Part shown: piece after piece, positions 35,494 through 45,990 of the stretch | Layout: every line of letters begins with the position of its first letter | Position numbering within the stretch: the first letter of the stretch is position 1 | DNA from: Magicicada septendecula | Lineage: Eukaryota; Arthropoda; Insecta; Hemiptera; Cicadidae | Length of the DNA: 64,000 bases | NCBI GenBank assembly: GCA_034769895.1 | Contig: CM068373.1 | Span: 25,816,120 to 25,880,119, forward strand | Direction: 5' to 3' | Notes under the pieces: model-generated | The model's database searches: none | The model's input: only the letters and a program-made list of their open reading frames with translations | Told to the model about the DNA's origin: nothing | Program-made: the position numbers and the translations under genes

Positions 35494-35957
35494 TGTTTAC
35501 AACGGTCTTCCTGATTGTCGTGTGCTACAGTGAAAAACAAAATACAAGACACCAATACAATCACTAATATCCAGCTTTAATTATCACAATTAATAATCAA
35601 CAAGATAGTCTCTTACAACAATTCAAGTAAAAATTGTCCACACCAAATCATAATGTCAACTATAAAGAATTCCGCGCTAATACCAACACTTCAGTACAAT
35701 ATCTCTACAAACACTCGATCCATCCGCTCAAACAGAAGTCGCTCAACGCCACTTAACTGACAAGCCGGCAGCTGTGACTATTTGTAGGTAGCGCACGCCT
35801 TCTAGAAAGTTTCCAGCCTCACTTCACGCCACTTAATGCGTATCTCAAGAGTTCTTGAATACACTGAGACCTATTTGTGAGCTTCCTTGACTGGGGCAAC
35901 ATCTGCCACACTGGACGGGGGAAGAGGGGATAATGTTCTAAGCTTCTCGGTACGGTA
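35494..35957 (-). mobile_element. Solo LTR, family LTR-A, diverged (copy 6)
   Basis: Starts TGTTTACAACGGTC and contains ACAAGACACCAATACAATCA and CCAGCTTTAATTATCACAAT. The far end, with GGACGGGGGAAGAGG, matches the end of copy 1, marking a subfamily. Right edge approximate, and no clear TSD. Confidence 0.72.
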
Positions 35958-36118
35958 TATATAATTTTGAGAAACCTAATAGTCAACACATTCACTAACA
36001 GTTGGATATTACAAATGCAAGTGAGTTAAAACAAACGTCTTTCTATAAAGCCCTGAACAACTCTAGAAGAAAAATGTGTTATAATTATCTTGTTGATACA
36101 TCCTCTTCGTTCACTTTT

Positions 36119-36125
<7 letters not shown>

Positions 36126-36152
<27 letters not shown>

Positions 36153-36153
36153 T
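36126..36153. repeat. (AT)n microsatellite truncating an LTR
   Basis: AT run at the point where the left direct repeat of the LTR element below stops matching its partner. Confidence 0.9.
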
Positions 36154-36154
36154 G

Positions 36155-36973
36155 CAACGTATTTATGTGTGTACAAATTTACATGTAATTTAATTTGTAT
36201 AGCCCCACGTTCTTTGGGAGCCAAATATGCAACAATACATATACATAAATACATATACATATACATAAATTTAGCGTGACCGGTCTCACGTTCAAGATTG
36301 ACAAATTATGTAACAATATAACATTTAAATTGGGTTTCAGGTGTATCTGCAGTAAGAACTCTATGTAACTTGTAACGGTATTTCAAATTTATTTGATATT
36401 ATTATAATTTGTGCACATGGCACTGACTTCGATTTAAAACATTCGTTATTATTTGTTATTATGCCGTAAGGCTTATGCTATATACATCCTTACTGACTAA
36501 ATATTCTATTCTACTAATTATTGTATTAAAGAAAAATCTCATTTTCAGACTACTCAGTCAATTAATGTGTTTCAAAATATCAATATTTAAATCTCTTTTT
36601 ATATATTGTAATGTACTCAAAATATTAATAGTTATTGAATTTATCTTTTGTTTCTCAGTACTGGTTTATCTCAAATACTAATTGTTTTCATTTAAATGCT
36701 TTGTATTCATTTTATTTCATATTAATTTGAGCTCTTGTTACGTTAATCGTATTTCTAAAACATCTATGATTTTAATTCTACTTTACAATAAACATTGGCT
36801 CTTACTTTTAAATAAAATAGAAATGTCTTTAATTGTCTTTGAGTTCATTGTACGATTAAGATATAAATAAGTTGTTTATCACCTTATTGTCGTCAATCGT
36901 ACTCGATCATTTTGATCCATCTGTAGTCGTCCTCGTCTCGCACTCCAGCGTCATCTTGTCCAGCGTCGAATCA
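36155..36973 (-). repeat. 3' LTR (truncated)
   Basis: Begins TGATTCGACGCTGGAC on the minus strand at 36973. It lacks the ~245 bp next to the PBS side that the 5' LTR has (38162-38406). Confidence 0.8.
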
Positions 36974-37450
36974 CTCCTCTTGTCCTACCGGACGTATATT
37001 GTTCCTTTGTAGCATAGTCGTCATGCTTACTATTGTTCTCACCCTTGTGTAAACAACGTCCGCATTCCATTGTATTACTGCGACATTTATTTTTATCGTA
37101 GAAGTCACCTGTTCATAGGGTAACATTTTCGTTTTGCCTCTCGGCCATACAAAATCTACCCTCTTTCTATCGTTACAAATGCTTCCCTCTTTCTCAATTC
37201 TCTCGTCACTAGTTTGGTTGAGTGAATCTACCTGAACAGCTGTCGACGGTTTTTTCATTCGTCGTTTATGATAACCTCTGTAGTTTTCATACTTACAGTT
37301 ATAATAATTGTTACTATAATTATCGTGCGTATATCTAACATCATACTTACCACAATTTTGGGTAGTGTTTCGTATAGATAATTTACTACGTTTATTGTTA
37401 GGCCTACAGTGATATTTATCTCCGTAAGTGTAGTGTCTTAAGTGTTTCAT
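36971..37450 (-). CDS. Gag-like basic ORF of the LTR element
   Basis: A 159-codon ORF, rich in Asn, Tyr, Arg and Lys in its first half (GKYDVRYTHDNYSNNYYNCK), then a mixed segment ending NNIRPVGQEE at the purine tract. It sits between the coiled-coil ORF and the 3' LTR, where the C-terminal part of gag or the start of pol would be. No zinc knuckle, protease or RT motif is visible. It may be the rearranged remnant of gag after loss of pol. Confidence 0.45.
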   Translation of the reverse strand: MKHLRHYTYGDKYHCRPNNKRSKLSIRNTTQNCGKYDVRYTHDNYSNNYYNCKYENYRGYHKRRMKKPSTAVQVDSLNQTSDERIEKEGSICNDRKRVDFVWPRGKTKMLPYEQVTSTIKINVAVIQWNADVVYTRVRTIVSMTTMLQRNNIRPVGQEE

Positions 37451-37605
37451 CTTATGTGACTTACTAGTGTGTGGTGTCTCACAATAGGGATATCGCCATT
37501 AGTAAGGTATGTTTTATTAACCTTTATTTGCTTCTCCTCCTTAATGTTAACTACTTTTTTATAATTATCGTTAGTAATTACACACGTATTTTTAATTAGT
37601 ATGAA

Positions 37606-37992
37606 TTATTCACATACTATCTTTTCACATATTAGCTCCGTTTGTTTATTAATTATTCCACAGACATTTTCTGCGATCGTGTCAATACGTCTGTTGGTGT
37701 CACCAATTTTTTCGGTTAATTGTGCATTACTGTCGATTATACTTTGTTTTATTTCTATGTGGTCTTGTTTCAACTGGAGATTATCAATTTTTAACTCTTC
37801 TACACTCTCTGCTATTTTTACGGTGTCTTGTCTAAAATTTTCAGTTTGTTCTTCTAATTGTTTCTTATTAGATTCTTTTAATTCGTCTATTTTAGCATTT
37901 ATATTTTCCGTTTGTTTTGTACTTATTTCATCGACCCAGGCACGCATTATCATCTGGAATGCCTCGACGTCTAAATTTCCTGGCGTCGTCAT
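37606..37992 (-). CDS. Coiled-coil gag-like protein of the LTR element
   Basis: A 128-codon ORF starting about 160 bp downstream of the primer-binding site, where gag normally begins. It starts MTTPGNLDVEAFQMIMRAW. Residues 20-115 are a heptad-rich, charged helix (KIDELKESNKKQLEEQ, then VEELKIDNLQLKQDHIEIKQ), strongly suggesting a coiled coil. No nucleocapsid motif. Likely role: self-assembly part of a capsid protein. The end is probably premature relative to a full gag. Confidence 0.6.
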   Translation of the reverse strand: MTTPGNLDVEAFQMIMRAWVDEISTKQTENINAKIDELKESNKKQLEEQTENFRQDTVKIAESVEELKIDNLQLKQDHIEIKQSIIDSNAQLTEKIGDTNRRIDTIAENVCGIINKQTELICEKIVCE

Positions 37993-38150
37993 GTTGAAGT
38001 ATTATTAAAATATTTATTTAGTAGTAATTCTTTAAAAATTATTATTGATAACCGTTCCCTACTTATGTATTTATTTCTGTATTTTTATTAATAGTTATTA
38101 TTAATACTCATTACAGTTACACCTGTTACATAGACAAATAATATTATTTG

Positions 38151-38159
38151 TGGGCGCCA
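38151..38159 (-). promoter_or_regulatory. Primer-binding site (tRNA-Lys type)
   Basis: TGGCGCCCA on the minus strand, two bases after the 5' LTR end CACACA. This is where the tRNA primer would anneal for minus-strand synthesis. Confidence 0.75.
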
Positions 38160-38161
38160 GC

Positions 38162-39292
38162 TGTGTGATTACACAACAATTAACATTACATTCAGTTACT
38201 GTTTAATATAAATAATTATTACATATTATACATTTTTTATTTAACACACTCTTTATATTTTAGAGCAACCATTTAGCTACATAAAAAATTTTAATAGTTA
38301 AATGATGGGGATCGGGCCATACGTTCATGGGCTACAATTTATGTAACAAATTTTTGTACATAAATTTAGGCATGTCGTACCCCACGTCCAGGGCGACAAA
38401 TATATGCAACGTATTTATGTGTGTACAAATTTGCATGTAATTTAGTTTGTATAGCCCCACGTTCTTTGGGAGCCAAATATGCAATAATACATATACATAA
38501 GTACATATATATATACATAAATTTAGCGTGACCGGTCTCACGTTCAAGATTGACAAATTATGTAACAATATAACATTTAAATTGGGTTTCAGGTGTATCT
38601 GCAATAAGAACTCTATGTAACTTGTAACGGTATTTCAAATTTATTTGATATTATTATAATTTGTGCACATGGCACTGACTTCGATTTAAAACATTCGTTA
38701 TTATTTGTTATTATGCCGTAATGCTTATGCTATATACATCCTTACTGACTAAGTATTCTATTCTACTAATTATTGTATTAAAGAAAAATCTTATTTCCAG
38801 ACTACTCAGTCAATTAATGTGTTTCAAAATATCAATATTTAAATCTCTTTTTATATATTGTAATGTACTCAAAATATTAATAGTTATTGAATTTATCTTT
38901 TGTTTCTCAGTACTGGTTTATCTCAAATACTAATTGTTTTCATTTAAATGCTTTGTATTCATTTTATTTCATATTAATTTGAGCTCTTGTTACGTTAATC
39001 GTATTTCTAAAACATCTATGATTTTAATTCTACTTTACAATAAACATTGGCTCTTACTTTTAAATAAAATAGAAATGTCTTTAATTTGAGTTCATTGTAC
39101 GATTAAGATATAAATAAGTTGTTTATCACCTTATTGTCGTCAATCGTACTCGATCATTTTGATCCATCTGTAGTCGTCCTCGTCTCGCACTCCAGCGTCC
39201 TCTTGTCCAGCGTCGAATCACTCCTCTTGTCCAGCGTCGACTCGCTCTTTTTTGTCCAGCGTCGAATCGCTTTCTTGTCCAGCGTCGTATCA
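38162..39292 (-). repeat. 5' LTR with internal minisatellite
   Basis: About 1.13 kb. Its first ~110 bp on the minus strand (39292-39183) consist of 4-5 imperfect copies of a ~25-bp unit containing GACGCTGGACAAGA. The 3' LTR has only about two units there. The rest matches 36155-36960 almost base for base. Confidence 0.8.
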
Positions 39293-40168
39293 CTCTCTGG
39301 AACTCTCCTCGTGCTGTTTCTGACGTCAATGGATCTTCTGATGTAATTCTTCTTATGTAATGTTGTTATTATTTAAAAATGATTGTATTTACAACTTAGT
39401 TACATAGTTGTATGTAACTGGAAAATTTAAACTATTTACAAAAAAATAAATACGCCGTGTGGACGGGCATAAGCTGCCGCTGCACCGTGGATGATTTACG
39501 AAAGAGAACCACTGTAGCTTGTGTGTCCTATTTATACCCATGTCTTGGTCGACACCTGCAGTGGTACGAAATCGACATGTCAGAAACTGTCTCTGGATTC
39601 AGTTCCCCCACTCTTTGTCAATTTCGCTATTTCTTATATTTCTGCGAATTGCAGAGTCCTGTAAGTATACTCTTATACTTATCTTATAACTATTTTTACA
39701 ACACACGTTCACTGTAAGTTTGGACATCGCAACTTAACCCTTTCGATTTGTACACAGTTATTTCACTATTACACTCATACGGTGTGTCACTTTCACGTGG
39801 TTTTCGTACACAGTATTTAGTAAATTTTATTACATTTTATTGTGTTTTTGGATTTTACTCTTTAATTAAAGTTTATGAATAATTACGGAAAACCGTTATT
39901 ATGCAATTATTCATCTTGGGGTGGTAAACTCTCCTGCATAGCCCTGCGTTCACACACACTAGCAAAATACTGGTGTACACACTTTCAGTTACATTTGTGT
40001 GTGTGTGCACATCGATTCAGGTCGAAACACCTGTTCATATTTTTGTCTGAACCAAGCTTGCAATCCCTGACATGCTTATTTCTAATACATTATTAATTAT
40101 TTACACTTTATTAGGTATATTTACATTTTTATATTCAATGCTCAGTACATCACTTATTTGTACTGTCG
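39293..40168. other. Unassigned DNA
   Basis: No gene or repeat recognised. An 86-codon ORF (39457-39717) has no known domain. Confidence 0.35.
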
Positions 40169-40211
<43 letters not shown>

Positions 40212-40777
40212 ACTTCCACTATGAACACTTACTTTTTGGTTTTGTTACCCAGACGTTTCGACGTGGTATTCGTCTTCTTCAATGGGATTTAAAAACTGAA
40301 TGTCTGTACAGTAACGGTTAGGTTACTGTAGGTGTGTGTGGTGGGGGTTGCTGGTGGGAAGGAATTGGCGCTGGGATTCGAATCTTGTGTTGGAATCAGT
40401 GTATCGAACACAAACATAGAGCACAACATGGAAATACTACACTACTTACCTAAAAGTAAAAAACTAAACACAGCAGAACAATTTGAAATATACAGATATC
40501 ACACACTACAACCAAACAACATATTAAACGAACAATTACATTATAGATCACACATACTTTTCGACACACTGATTCCATCACAAAATTCGAATCCCAGCGC
40601 CAATTCCTTCCCACCAGCAACCCCCACCACACACACCTACATCCCATAACCGTTACTGTACAGACATTCAGTATTTAAATCCCATTGAAGAAGACGAATA
40701 CCACGTCGAAACGTCTGGGTAACAAAACCAAAAAGTAAGTGTTCATAGTGGAAGTGTAGTATATATATATATATAAT
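40169..40777. mobile_element. Inverted pair of Penelope-like 3' ends
   Basis: 40207-40402 is the minus-strand 3' terminal part of the same Penelope-like family as 18.8-20.1 kb. 40403-40757 is the plus-strand terminal part, including the end of the GIY-YIG ORF. The arms 40209-40400 and 40566-40757 are inverted copies, and both outer edges run into (AT)n (40170-40205 and 40759-40777). The 3' ends therefore point outwards, head to head. Hammerhead-like cores lie at 40253-40293 (minus) and 40681-40720 (plus), reading GAAGAAGACGAATACC, then ACGTCGAAACGTC. Confidence 0.85.
40403..40650 (+). pseudogene. Penelope-like ORF C-terminus
   Basis: Reads NIEHNMEILHYLPKSKKLNT then EQFEIYRYHTLQPNNILNEQ and ends HTYIP before a stop at about 40650. 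This is nearly identical to the tail of the 18.97-kb copy. It is the region after the GIY-YIG domain, and no catalytic part is present. The ATG and first ~23 codons called upstream come from the inverted arm and are not part of the protein. Confidence 0.85.
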
Positions 40778-41097
40778 AGAAAAATGTGTTTTATGTGACA
40801 TTCACTACTCACTAGAAATCTGGCAGTAGAACGAATAAAAAATTCAGTATTCAGTAGAAAAGGTGTCATTCCTACATCAATGTAATAGTTGTACTTGTAA
40901 TCACTTCGACCACAGACAAGCCACCGGTAATGTATTTGCATCATGCAACTGTGTGTCCCTAGTTACTCCGACAAGGAGTGTCCGATCGGTCCGACTCGAG
41001 TGCGCACTCATGTAATTTTGCGGTATGTGTGGAATTGTTTTCCAATATTTGCAATTTTAATATTTAACGACCTCGCTAAGAGTGAAGATTTTTATTT

Positions 41098-41127
41098 CTG
41101 AAGACGAAACATATGTTTCGAAACGCG
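41098..41127 (+). other. Hammerhead-like motif with perfect stem
   Basis: CTGAAGAC, then GAAACATATGTTTC (self-complementary), then GAAACGCG. It matches the CTGANGA-N-stem-GAAA pattern seen elsewhere. A related copy lies at 44973-45005 on the minus strand. Confidence 0.45.
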
Positions 41128-41339
41128 TAAATCAATCGAACGCAACACGAAGTCACACGACGGAAGAAATACGGTAAATATTATAGAGATTTTGTCAATA
41201 AGTGACTTGGATACCAATTCAAACATGTCTTTTATGCTATATCTATATCCCCAGAGTAACAGAGTATTTAAAATTGGAATCTTTCGGAATGTAGCTTTAC
41301 CGTAGAATACTGAGCATTTCATGGACAGCGCGTATAATT

Positions 41340-41660
41340 AATGTTGCAGTTCTGAGAAAAATGAGGAAAGAAATGAAAGCTATCAACACAGTGAAGATAA
41401 GAAAACTTCAGCATCTAGGACACCTCGTGAGAAATGAACAGAGATTTTACTTATTGCAGTCCATACTACAGGGAAAAGTACTTGGAAAGAGAGAAGTTGG
41501 ACGACAGAGAATATCACGACTGAGAAACTTAAGGACCTGGTTCGGCATGAATACAACTGACTTATTCCGTGCAGCAGTACAGAAAGTTAAAACAGTCTGT
41601 ATGATATCCAACATCCGAAACGGATAGGAACTATCAGAAGAGGAACAGAATATTTATTAA
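41340..41660 (+). pseudogene. LINE ORF2 C-terminal tail
   Basis: The open stretch 41361-41627 (88 codons) reads VKIRKLQHLGHLVRNEQRF then LQSILQGKVLGKREVGRQRI, then RNLRTWFGMNTTDLFRAAV, then MISNIRNG and a stop. LGHL-R, G-x-R-G-x-x-R-x-S-x-L-N-L and the final M-x-x-N-x-R-x-G are typical of LINE ORF2 ends. The RT domain is absent. Frame intact over its short length. Confidence 0.8.
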
Positions 41661-41954
41661 CGTTATCAATATTAATTTCTATTTTCTGATCTTATCCGTT
41701 ATATTGTTTTGGAGACTGTATGATATTTTAAGTTGGTAGACGCATTGACAGCTTCTGTATACAATGTCAGTGAAATACGCATTTGTCACGACTAAAGATT
41801 AGTAGCTTTTTATTCATTACCTTATTTCATTTTGTTATAGTTTCATATATTCAGTCGGTCTTTCTTCTCTCACACACAGTAAATTTTATTTCGTGTAAGT
41901 TTTTTTGTTAATAAAAAAAAATGTGTAATTAGACTGTTCACTCTAAAAGGGAAA

Positions 41955-43621
41955 ATATTTTTACTACGGTCTCACAGATCATCGTATTTATATATAGACC
42001 ATTGAATATAGGCAGACTTTGTGAAAATCTGGCCAAAAATCCTGCAGACACGAAATTTGGTAGGCAGTTAGGTTTGGGGTCACTTCAATGGGGGAAAAAA
42101 ATCAGACACTCCAGCTCACCGCTGGGCCCCTGGTGGGGGGGGGGTTAAATGTGGGGCAAAACGGTTTGTTGTAAATATCTCAAAAACTGAGGAAGATATC
42201 AGAAACGTTAAATACAAAAGTTGTAGCTGACCAAATTTCCCATCAAATGGTCCTTAGTAATTTTTTCGTCAGACGCACTGGGACAGAGATATGAGCGCTC
42301 AAAGTTGAGACGTTTTTTTTGCAATTTTTCGTATAGGGCATTTTTACGAAAAAAAACTTGCATTTTTTGAGTTTAGGCCGATTTTTGTATAGTAAAAAGC
42401 GCTAAATATGGGTATGTAAGTGTTTGTACATGTCATACCAAGTATTTGGATGTAAATTTTTGCATGTATATATTTATGCACACATATACACACACACTAC
42501 AACTACAAAAACCTGCATTTTTGAACGTAACCGTTTTTAGTTGTATACATGTATATACACACACATATATGTCCAAATATGTGTAGAAATATTTTCATGC
42601 ATATATATTATACTTGTCTAAATCCAAAAATGCACACCTATACGCATGGATTAGTCAGTATATGCATGTAACGCTTACGTTCAAAAATGCACCTTTTTTG
42701 TAGTTGTTAGTGTGTGTATATGTGTGCATAAATATATACATGCAAAAATTAACATCCAAATACTTGGTATTACATGTACAAACACTTACATACCCATATT
42801 TAGCGCTTTTTACTCTACAAAATCGGCCTAAACTAAAAAAAATAATGCAAGTTTTTTTTTCGTAAAAATGCCTTATACGAAAAATTGCAGAAAAAGGTCT
42901 CAACTTTGAGCGCTCATATCTCTGTCCCAGTGCGTCTCACAAAAAACTTACTAAGGACCATTTTAATGGAAACTTTGCTCGTCTACAACTTTTGTATTTA
43001 ACTTTTTTTGATATCTTGCTTAGTTTTTGAGATATTTACAACAAACCGTTTTGCCCCACCTTTTAACCTCCCCAGGGGGGCCCAGCGGTGAGCTGAAGTG
43101 TCCGGTTTTTTACCCCATTGAAGTGACCCCAAAACCTAACTTTCTACCAAATTTCGTGTCTGGAGGATTTTTGTCCAGTAAAACTGTTTATTCAATGGTC
43201 TAACAGTAGAACCAACATATAAGCACTAATGCAATTACTTAAAACCAGTATTAATGTGTCACAAATAATAATTTGAAGTAAACATCATACTTCCGTACGA
43301 TAATTCTAGTTAAATTTGTCCACACCAAATTATAATGTCAACTATTAGAGTTTCACACTAATTATAACACAGTAATCACTTTGCCACAATACTTCGAACC
43401 ACAATTGAATAAATCCCTACTTATAACTGACCAACTAAGTAGCAACTGTTGCCTATTTATAGCCAGCAGACGTTCCATAATTTGTGTTAATAAGCAGTGG
43501 AATCGTCTAGAGCGTACTATAGCGTGGCCTTGACAAAAACACGCACCAGGTCGGCTAGTCGGAAAGCATGTAAAACTACACTCCCAAATGGTCGACATCC
43601 TTCCGTCCGTCGTTACAATAT
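41955..43621 (-). mobile_element. Solo LTR-A split by a foldback insertion, with 4-bp TSD (copy 7)
   Basis: The LTR begins TTTTACTACGGTCTCAC (41959) and ends CGTCGTTACA (43617), flanked by ATAT at 41955-41958 and 43618-43621. The foldback element 41997-43200 sits inside. Beyond it LTR-A continues with blocks such as AATTATAATGTCAACTATTA and TTATAGCC (antisense TATA region). The insertion order is LTR first, then foldback. Confidence 0.82.
41997..43200. mobile_element. 1.2-kb foldback (long-TIR) element flanked by TA
   Basis: Left arm about 41997-42530 and right arm about 42675-43200 are reverse complements over more than 500 bp with roughly 10% differences by eye. The outer ends are GACCATTGAATA and TATTCAATGGTC (the left end has ATATAGGC after it). 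TA precedes the left end (41995-41996) and follows the right end (43201-43202), which suggests a TA target duplication as made by Tc1/mariner-superfamily transposases. A ~145-bp non-palindromic spacer lies between. No coding capacity, so it must be mobilised in trans if at all. Confidence 0.9.
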
Positions 43622-44282
43622 ATATTACGTGTTCAAAATATAATAAAATTATAATTTTAATCTCATACAAATTAATTTTCTATTTTATGGTAACAATATA
43701 TAATTTTCTGTTTTATGGTAACTATATTAGCTAACAATTTTGTTCCGTTTGTTTATAGAATCATATTCTGATGTACAGAAACTGCACGAAGTTAGTTACC
43801 TGTTTTGTTTACTCTATATTCGTTCATATGTAAATTTAGCTGGATATTGTTTCAACAGAAATCACTGTTGTGGTATAAAAGTTTATCGTTCAACGGGTAC
43901 GTAAGTAAACATTATTATAGATTCATCTCTGCAGTACTCAAGGTATCACGTCTCGTTTATTCAGTCTTCTTTGAAACAACACAAAATATTGTTGCTCTCG
44001 TAGAACACAAAATGTACACAACGTAAAGTATAGAGTATAAAGTTATTTATCAAGTATCAGTTACTTCTGTATTACAGCGTTGAGCGCATTGTGATCTTTA
44101 TGAACACGGAGTGGCAGAAACGTGTAATTATTCTGGAACAGAGTATGCACACTACACGTGTGGCTATAATTTTCTTTAAAGCCAATCCTGGTAATTACTT
44201 CTAATTAAGTCACGTTTTTTATCCTAAGGTACAAAAGAAGCATCCATTATAAACCTGTTGATTTCTTGGAAATAATATTCTC
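43622..44282. other. Unassigned DNA
   Basis: No gene recognised. Confidence 0.35.
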
Positions 44283-44860
44283 TAAGCAGTTAAAGAATAT
44301 AACTATCTAGGAAGTAAAATCACAAGTGATGGACGTAGCAGTAAGGAAATTATAAACTGAATTAACCAGGCTAAAAATTTCTTTCAACAAAGTGAGAAAC
44401 CTCTTCACGTCAAACACTATCAGCCTAAAAATAAGGATAAATCTAGTAAAGACATACGTGTGGAGTGTTGCCCTATGCGGAAGTGAATCTTGGACCATTG
44501 GAGAAAGTGACAAGAAAATACTTAAAGCATTTGAGACCCGGTGCTACAGAAGAATATTCAAGATAAGCTGGAGGGAGAAGATAACGAATGAGGAAGTCTT
44601 TAGAAGAGCAGTTGAGCTAAATTTATAGGGCAAATACTACGACAGAATGGGTTGGTTAAGAGAATAATATAAGAAACAATTGAAGGGAAAAATCACAGAG
44701 AACGACTCCGTTTAGACAACATGAAGCAGCTTATTGTCGACGTATACTGTACATCTTATTGTGAGTTGAAAAGAACAGCAGCGAAGCGTGAAGAATGGCA
44801 AGCTGCTGCCAACCAGCCTATGAGCTGGTACCTTAGAAGAAGGTCCTAAGGTAGTAAAGA
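44283..44860 (+). pseudogene. LINE ORF2 C-terminal region
   Basis: Starts VKEYNYLGSKITSDGRSS (F/Y-YLG motif). In a second frame (44392-44628) it continues RINLVKTYVWSVALCGSESW, KAFETRCYRRIFKISW and TNEEVFRRAVEL. A third frame ends with MKQLIVDVYCTSYCELKRTA and REEWQAAANQ. All are expected in order for an arthropod LINE ORF2 after the RT domain. At least two frameshifts; RT palm absent. Confidence 0.82.
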
Positions 44861-44972
44861 CTTCTAAACCGCTGTGCGTTTTAAAAATTAAGTTTGTTTT
44901 TACAGATTTCTTTTACTTATAAATTATTAAATTATCTTAGATCCGTCGTGTGAATTTTTTTTATTCAAAATG

Positions 44973-45005
44973 ACGCGTTTCGGAACATACGTTTCCTCCC
45001 TTCAG
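44973..45005 (-). other. Hammerhead-like motif
   Basis: Minus strand: CTGAAGGGA, then GGAAACGTATGTTCC (near-perfect stem), then GAAACGCG. Related to 41098-41127. The first box has CTGAAGG, one change from CTGANGA. Confidence 0.4.
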
Positions 45006-45074
45006 ATTAATTCACTCAGTTGAGGTAGTTAATTGTTAAAATCACACCACTTTGTTCTCTTAGAGTATCGAATT

Positions 45075-45531
45075 GGTTGTGTGATGTCGAGAGCGTCCTT
45101 CTACCCGTTTATTGACTAGTCGAGTTTCCGTGTCAAAGGTGTGCAGGAAAAGTACACTCTAAATTATTCGAGCGCTTACTCACTACTGAAATTATGCTAG
45201 CTTGGAAAGTTATTCTGGAACATCTGCAGGCTATACAATATATAAGAAACAGCGGCTGGCTTAGTTAGACAGTTACACCTGGCGAGATTGCAAAGCGCGG
45301 ATCAACTGGTTGTTGTGGAAAGTGATTATTTTATTATAATTAGTGTCGAACTCTTTACAGTCGACATTATTATTGCTTGTGGACCAGTTTAATTTAAATT
45401 ACTATATGAGAGTATCTAGCTGATTTCAAATTGTTATTTGTGATTCACTAAAGCTAGTAATTAGTGATTTCATTTGTGTCTGTATTTTGTATCCATTGTA
45501 CCATACGACGATCCGTGATACCGTAGTAACA
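45075..45531 (+). mobile_element. Solo LTR, family LTR-A, sense orientation (copy 8)
   Basis: The end ACCATACGACGATCCGTGAT, then ACCGTAGTAACA, matches the family 3' edge. The upstream part has CTAGTAATTAGTGATTTCAT and a TATATAAG TATA box near 45239-45246. The 5' edge is uncertain because it is diverged, and no TSD was found. Confidence 0.7.
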
Positions 45532-45588
45532 ATATTATATCCGTCTCATGTCTTAAATTTTATTATGATACAATGGTTTTTAAAAGTA

Positions 45589-45990
45589 TATAAACACTTG
45601 GTACATTTCACAGATTTTATTTAACTCTGACAGCTGTTTCGACTTTTTAAGCCATTGTCAAAGAGATGAATGAAAACCTAAACAGAAGATATAAGTGTGG
45701 TGGTGGACATCTGTTTAGGGCGTGTGTTGGACCATGTGTGAGATGTGAATATGGAGAGCGGGGTTGCAGGAGCTAAGGGAAGCTCAATTGTCTGTAAAAA
45801 ACTAAATATAACCTGAATGCAAAATATAAAATTAACTAAACTAAATATGGTCTGAATGCAAAATATATTTAATGCAAAATATAACTTGTCAGAGTTAAAT
45901 AAAATCTGTGAAACGTACCAAGTGTTCATATATTGTTATAAACCTTTGTACTAATATGTTTCACCAAGTGCCCACGAGTCATCAATTAAT
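45589..45990. mobile_element. Foldback element of repeat family C
   Basis: Arms 45589-45633 and 45885-45932 are inverted copies (TGGTACATTTCACAGATTTT against its reverse complement on the right, one mismatch). The left arm carries a minus-strand GACAATGGCTTAAAAAGTCG, then AAACAGCTGTC, a degenerate form of the core motif. Between the arms, GAATGCAAAATATA-type units repeat three times. The right flank up to 45990 matches 22985-23075. Confidence 0.65.

Larger units (their letters stand above)
36155..39292 (-). mobile_element. Internally deleted LTR retrotransposon
   Basis: Long direct repeats flank a short internal region. The 5' LTR (minus sense) is about 39292-38162 and the 3' LTR 36973-36155, truncated. 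They match closely over about 830 bp. Directly after the 5' LTR comes a primer-binding site TGGCGCCCA (38159-38151, minus), and just before the 3' LTR a purine tract AGGACAAGAGGAG (36986-36974). Both LTRs start TGAT and the 5' LTR ends CACACA. Only gag-like ORFs lie between and pol is absent, so the element is non-autonomous. The tRNA-Lys-type PBS is known from several retroelement lineages. Confidence 0.85.

Noticed and set aside
37601-38008. 135-codon plus-strand ORF
   Set aside because: Antisense of the coiled-coil gag-like ORF, which has the better context downstream of the PBS.
39126-39329. Arg/Trp-rich repeat protein (RRWTRG-like units) on the minus strand
   Set aside because: Comes from the LTR minisatellite, and the 3' LTR does not preserve the frame.
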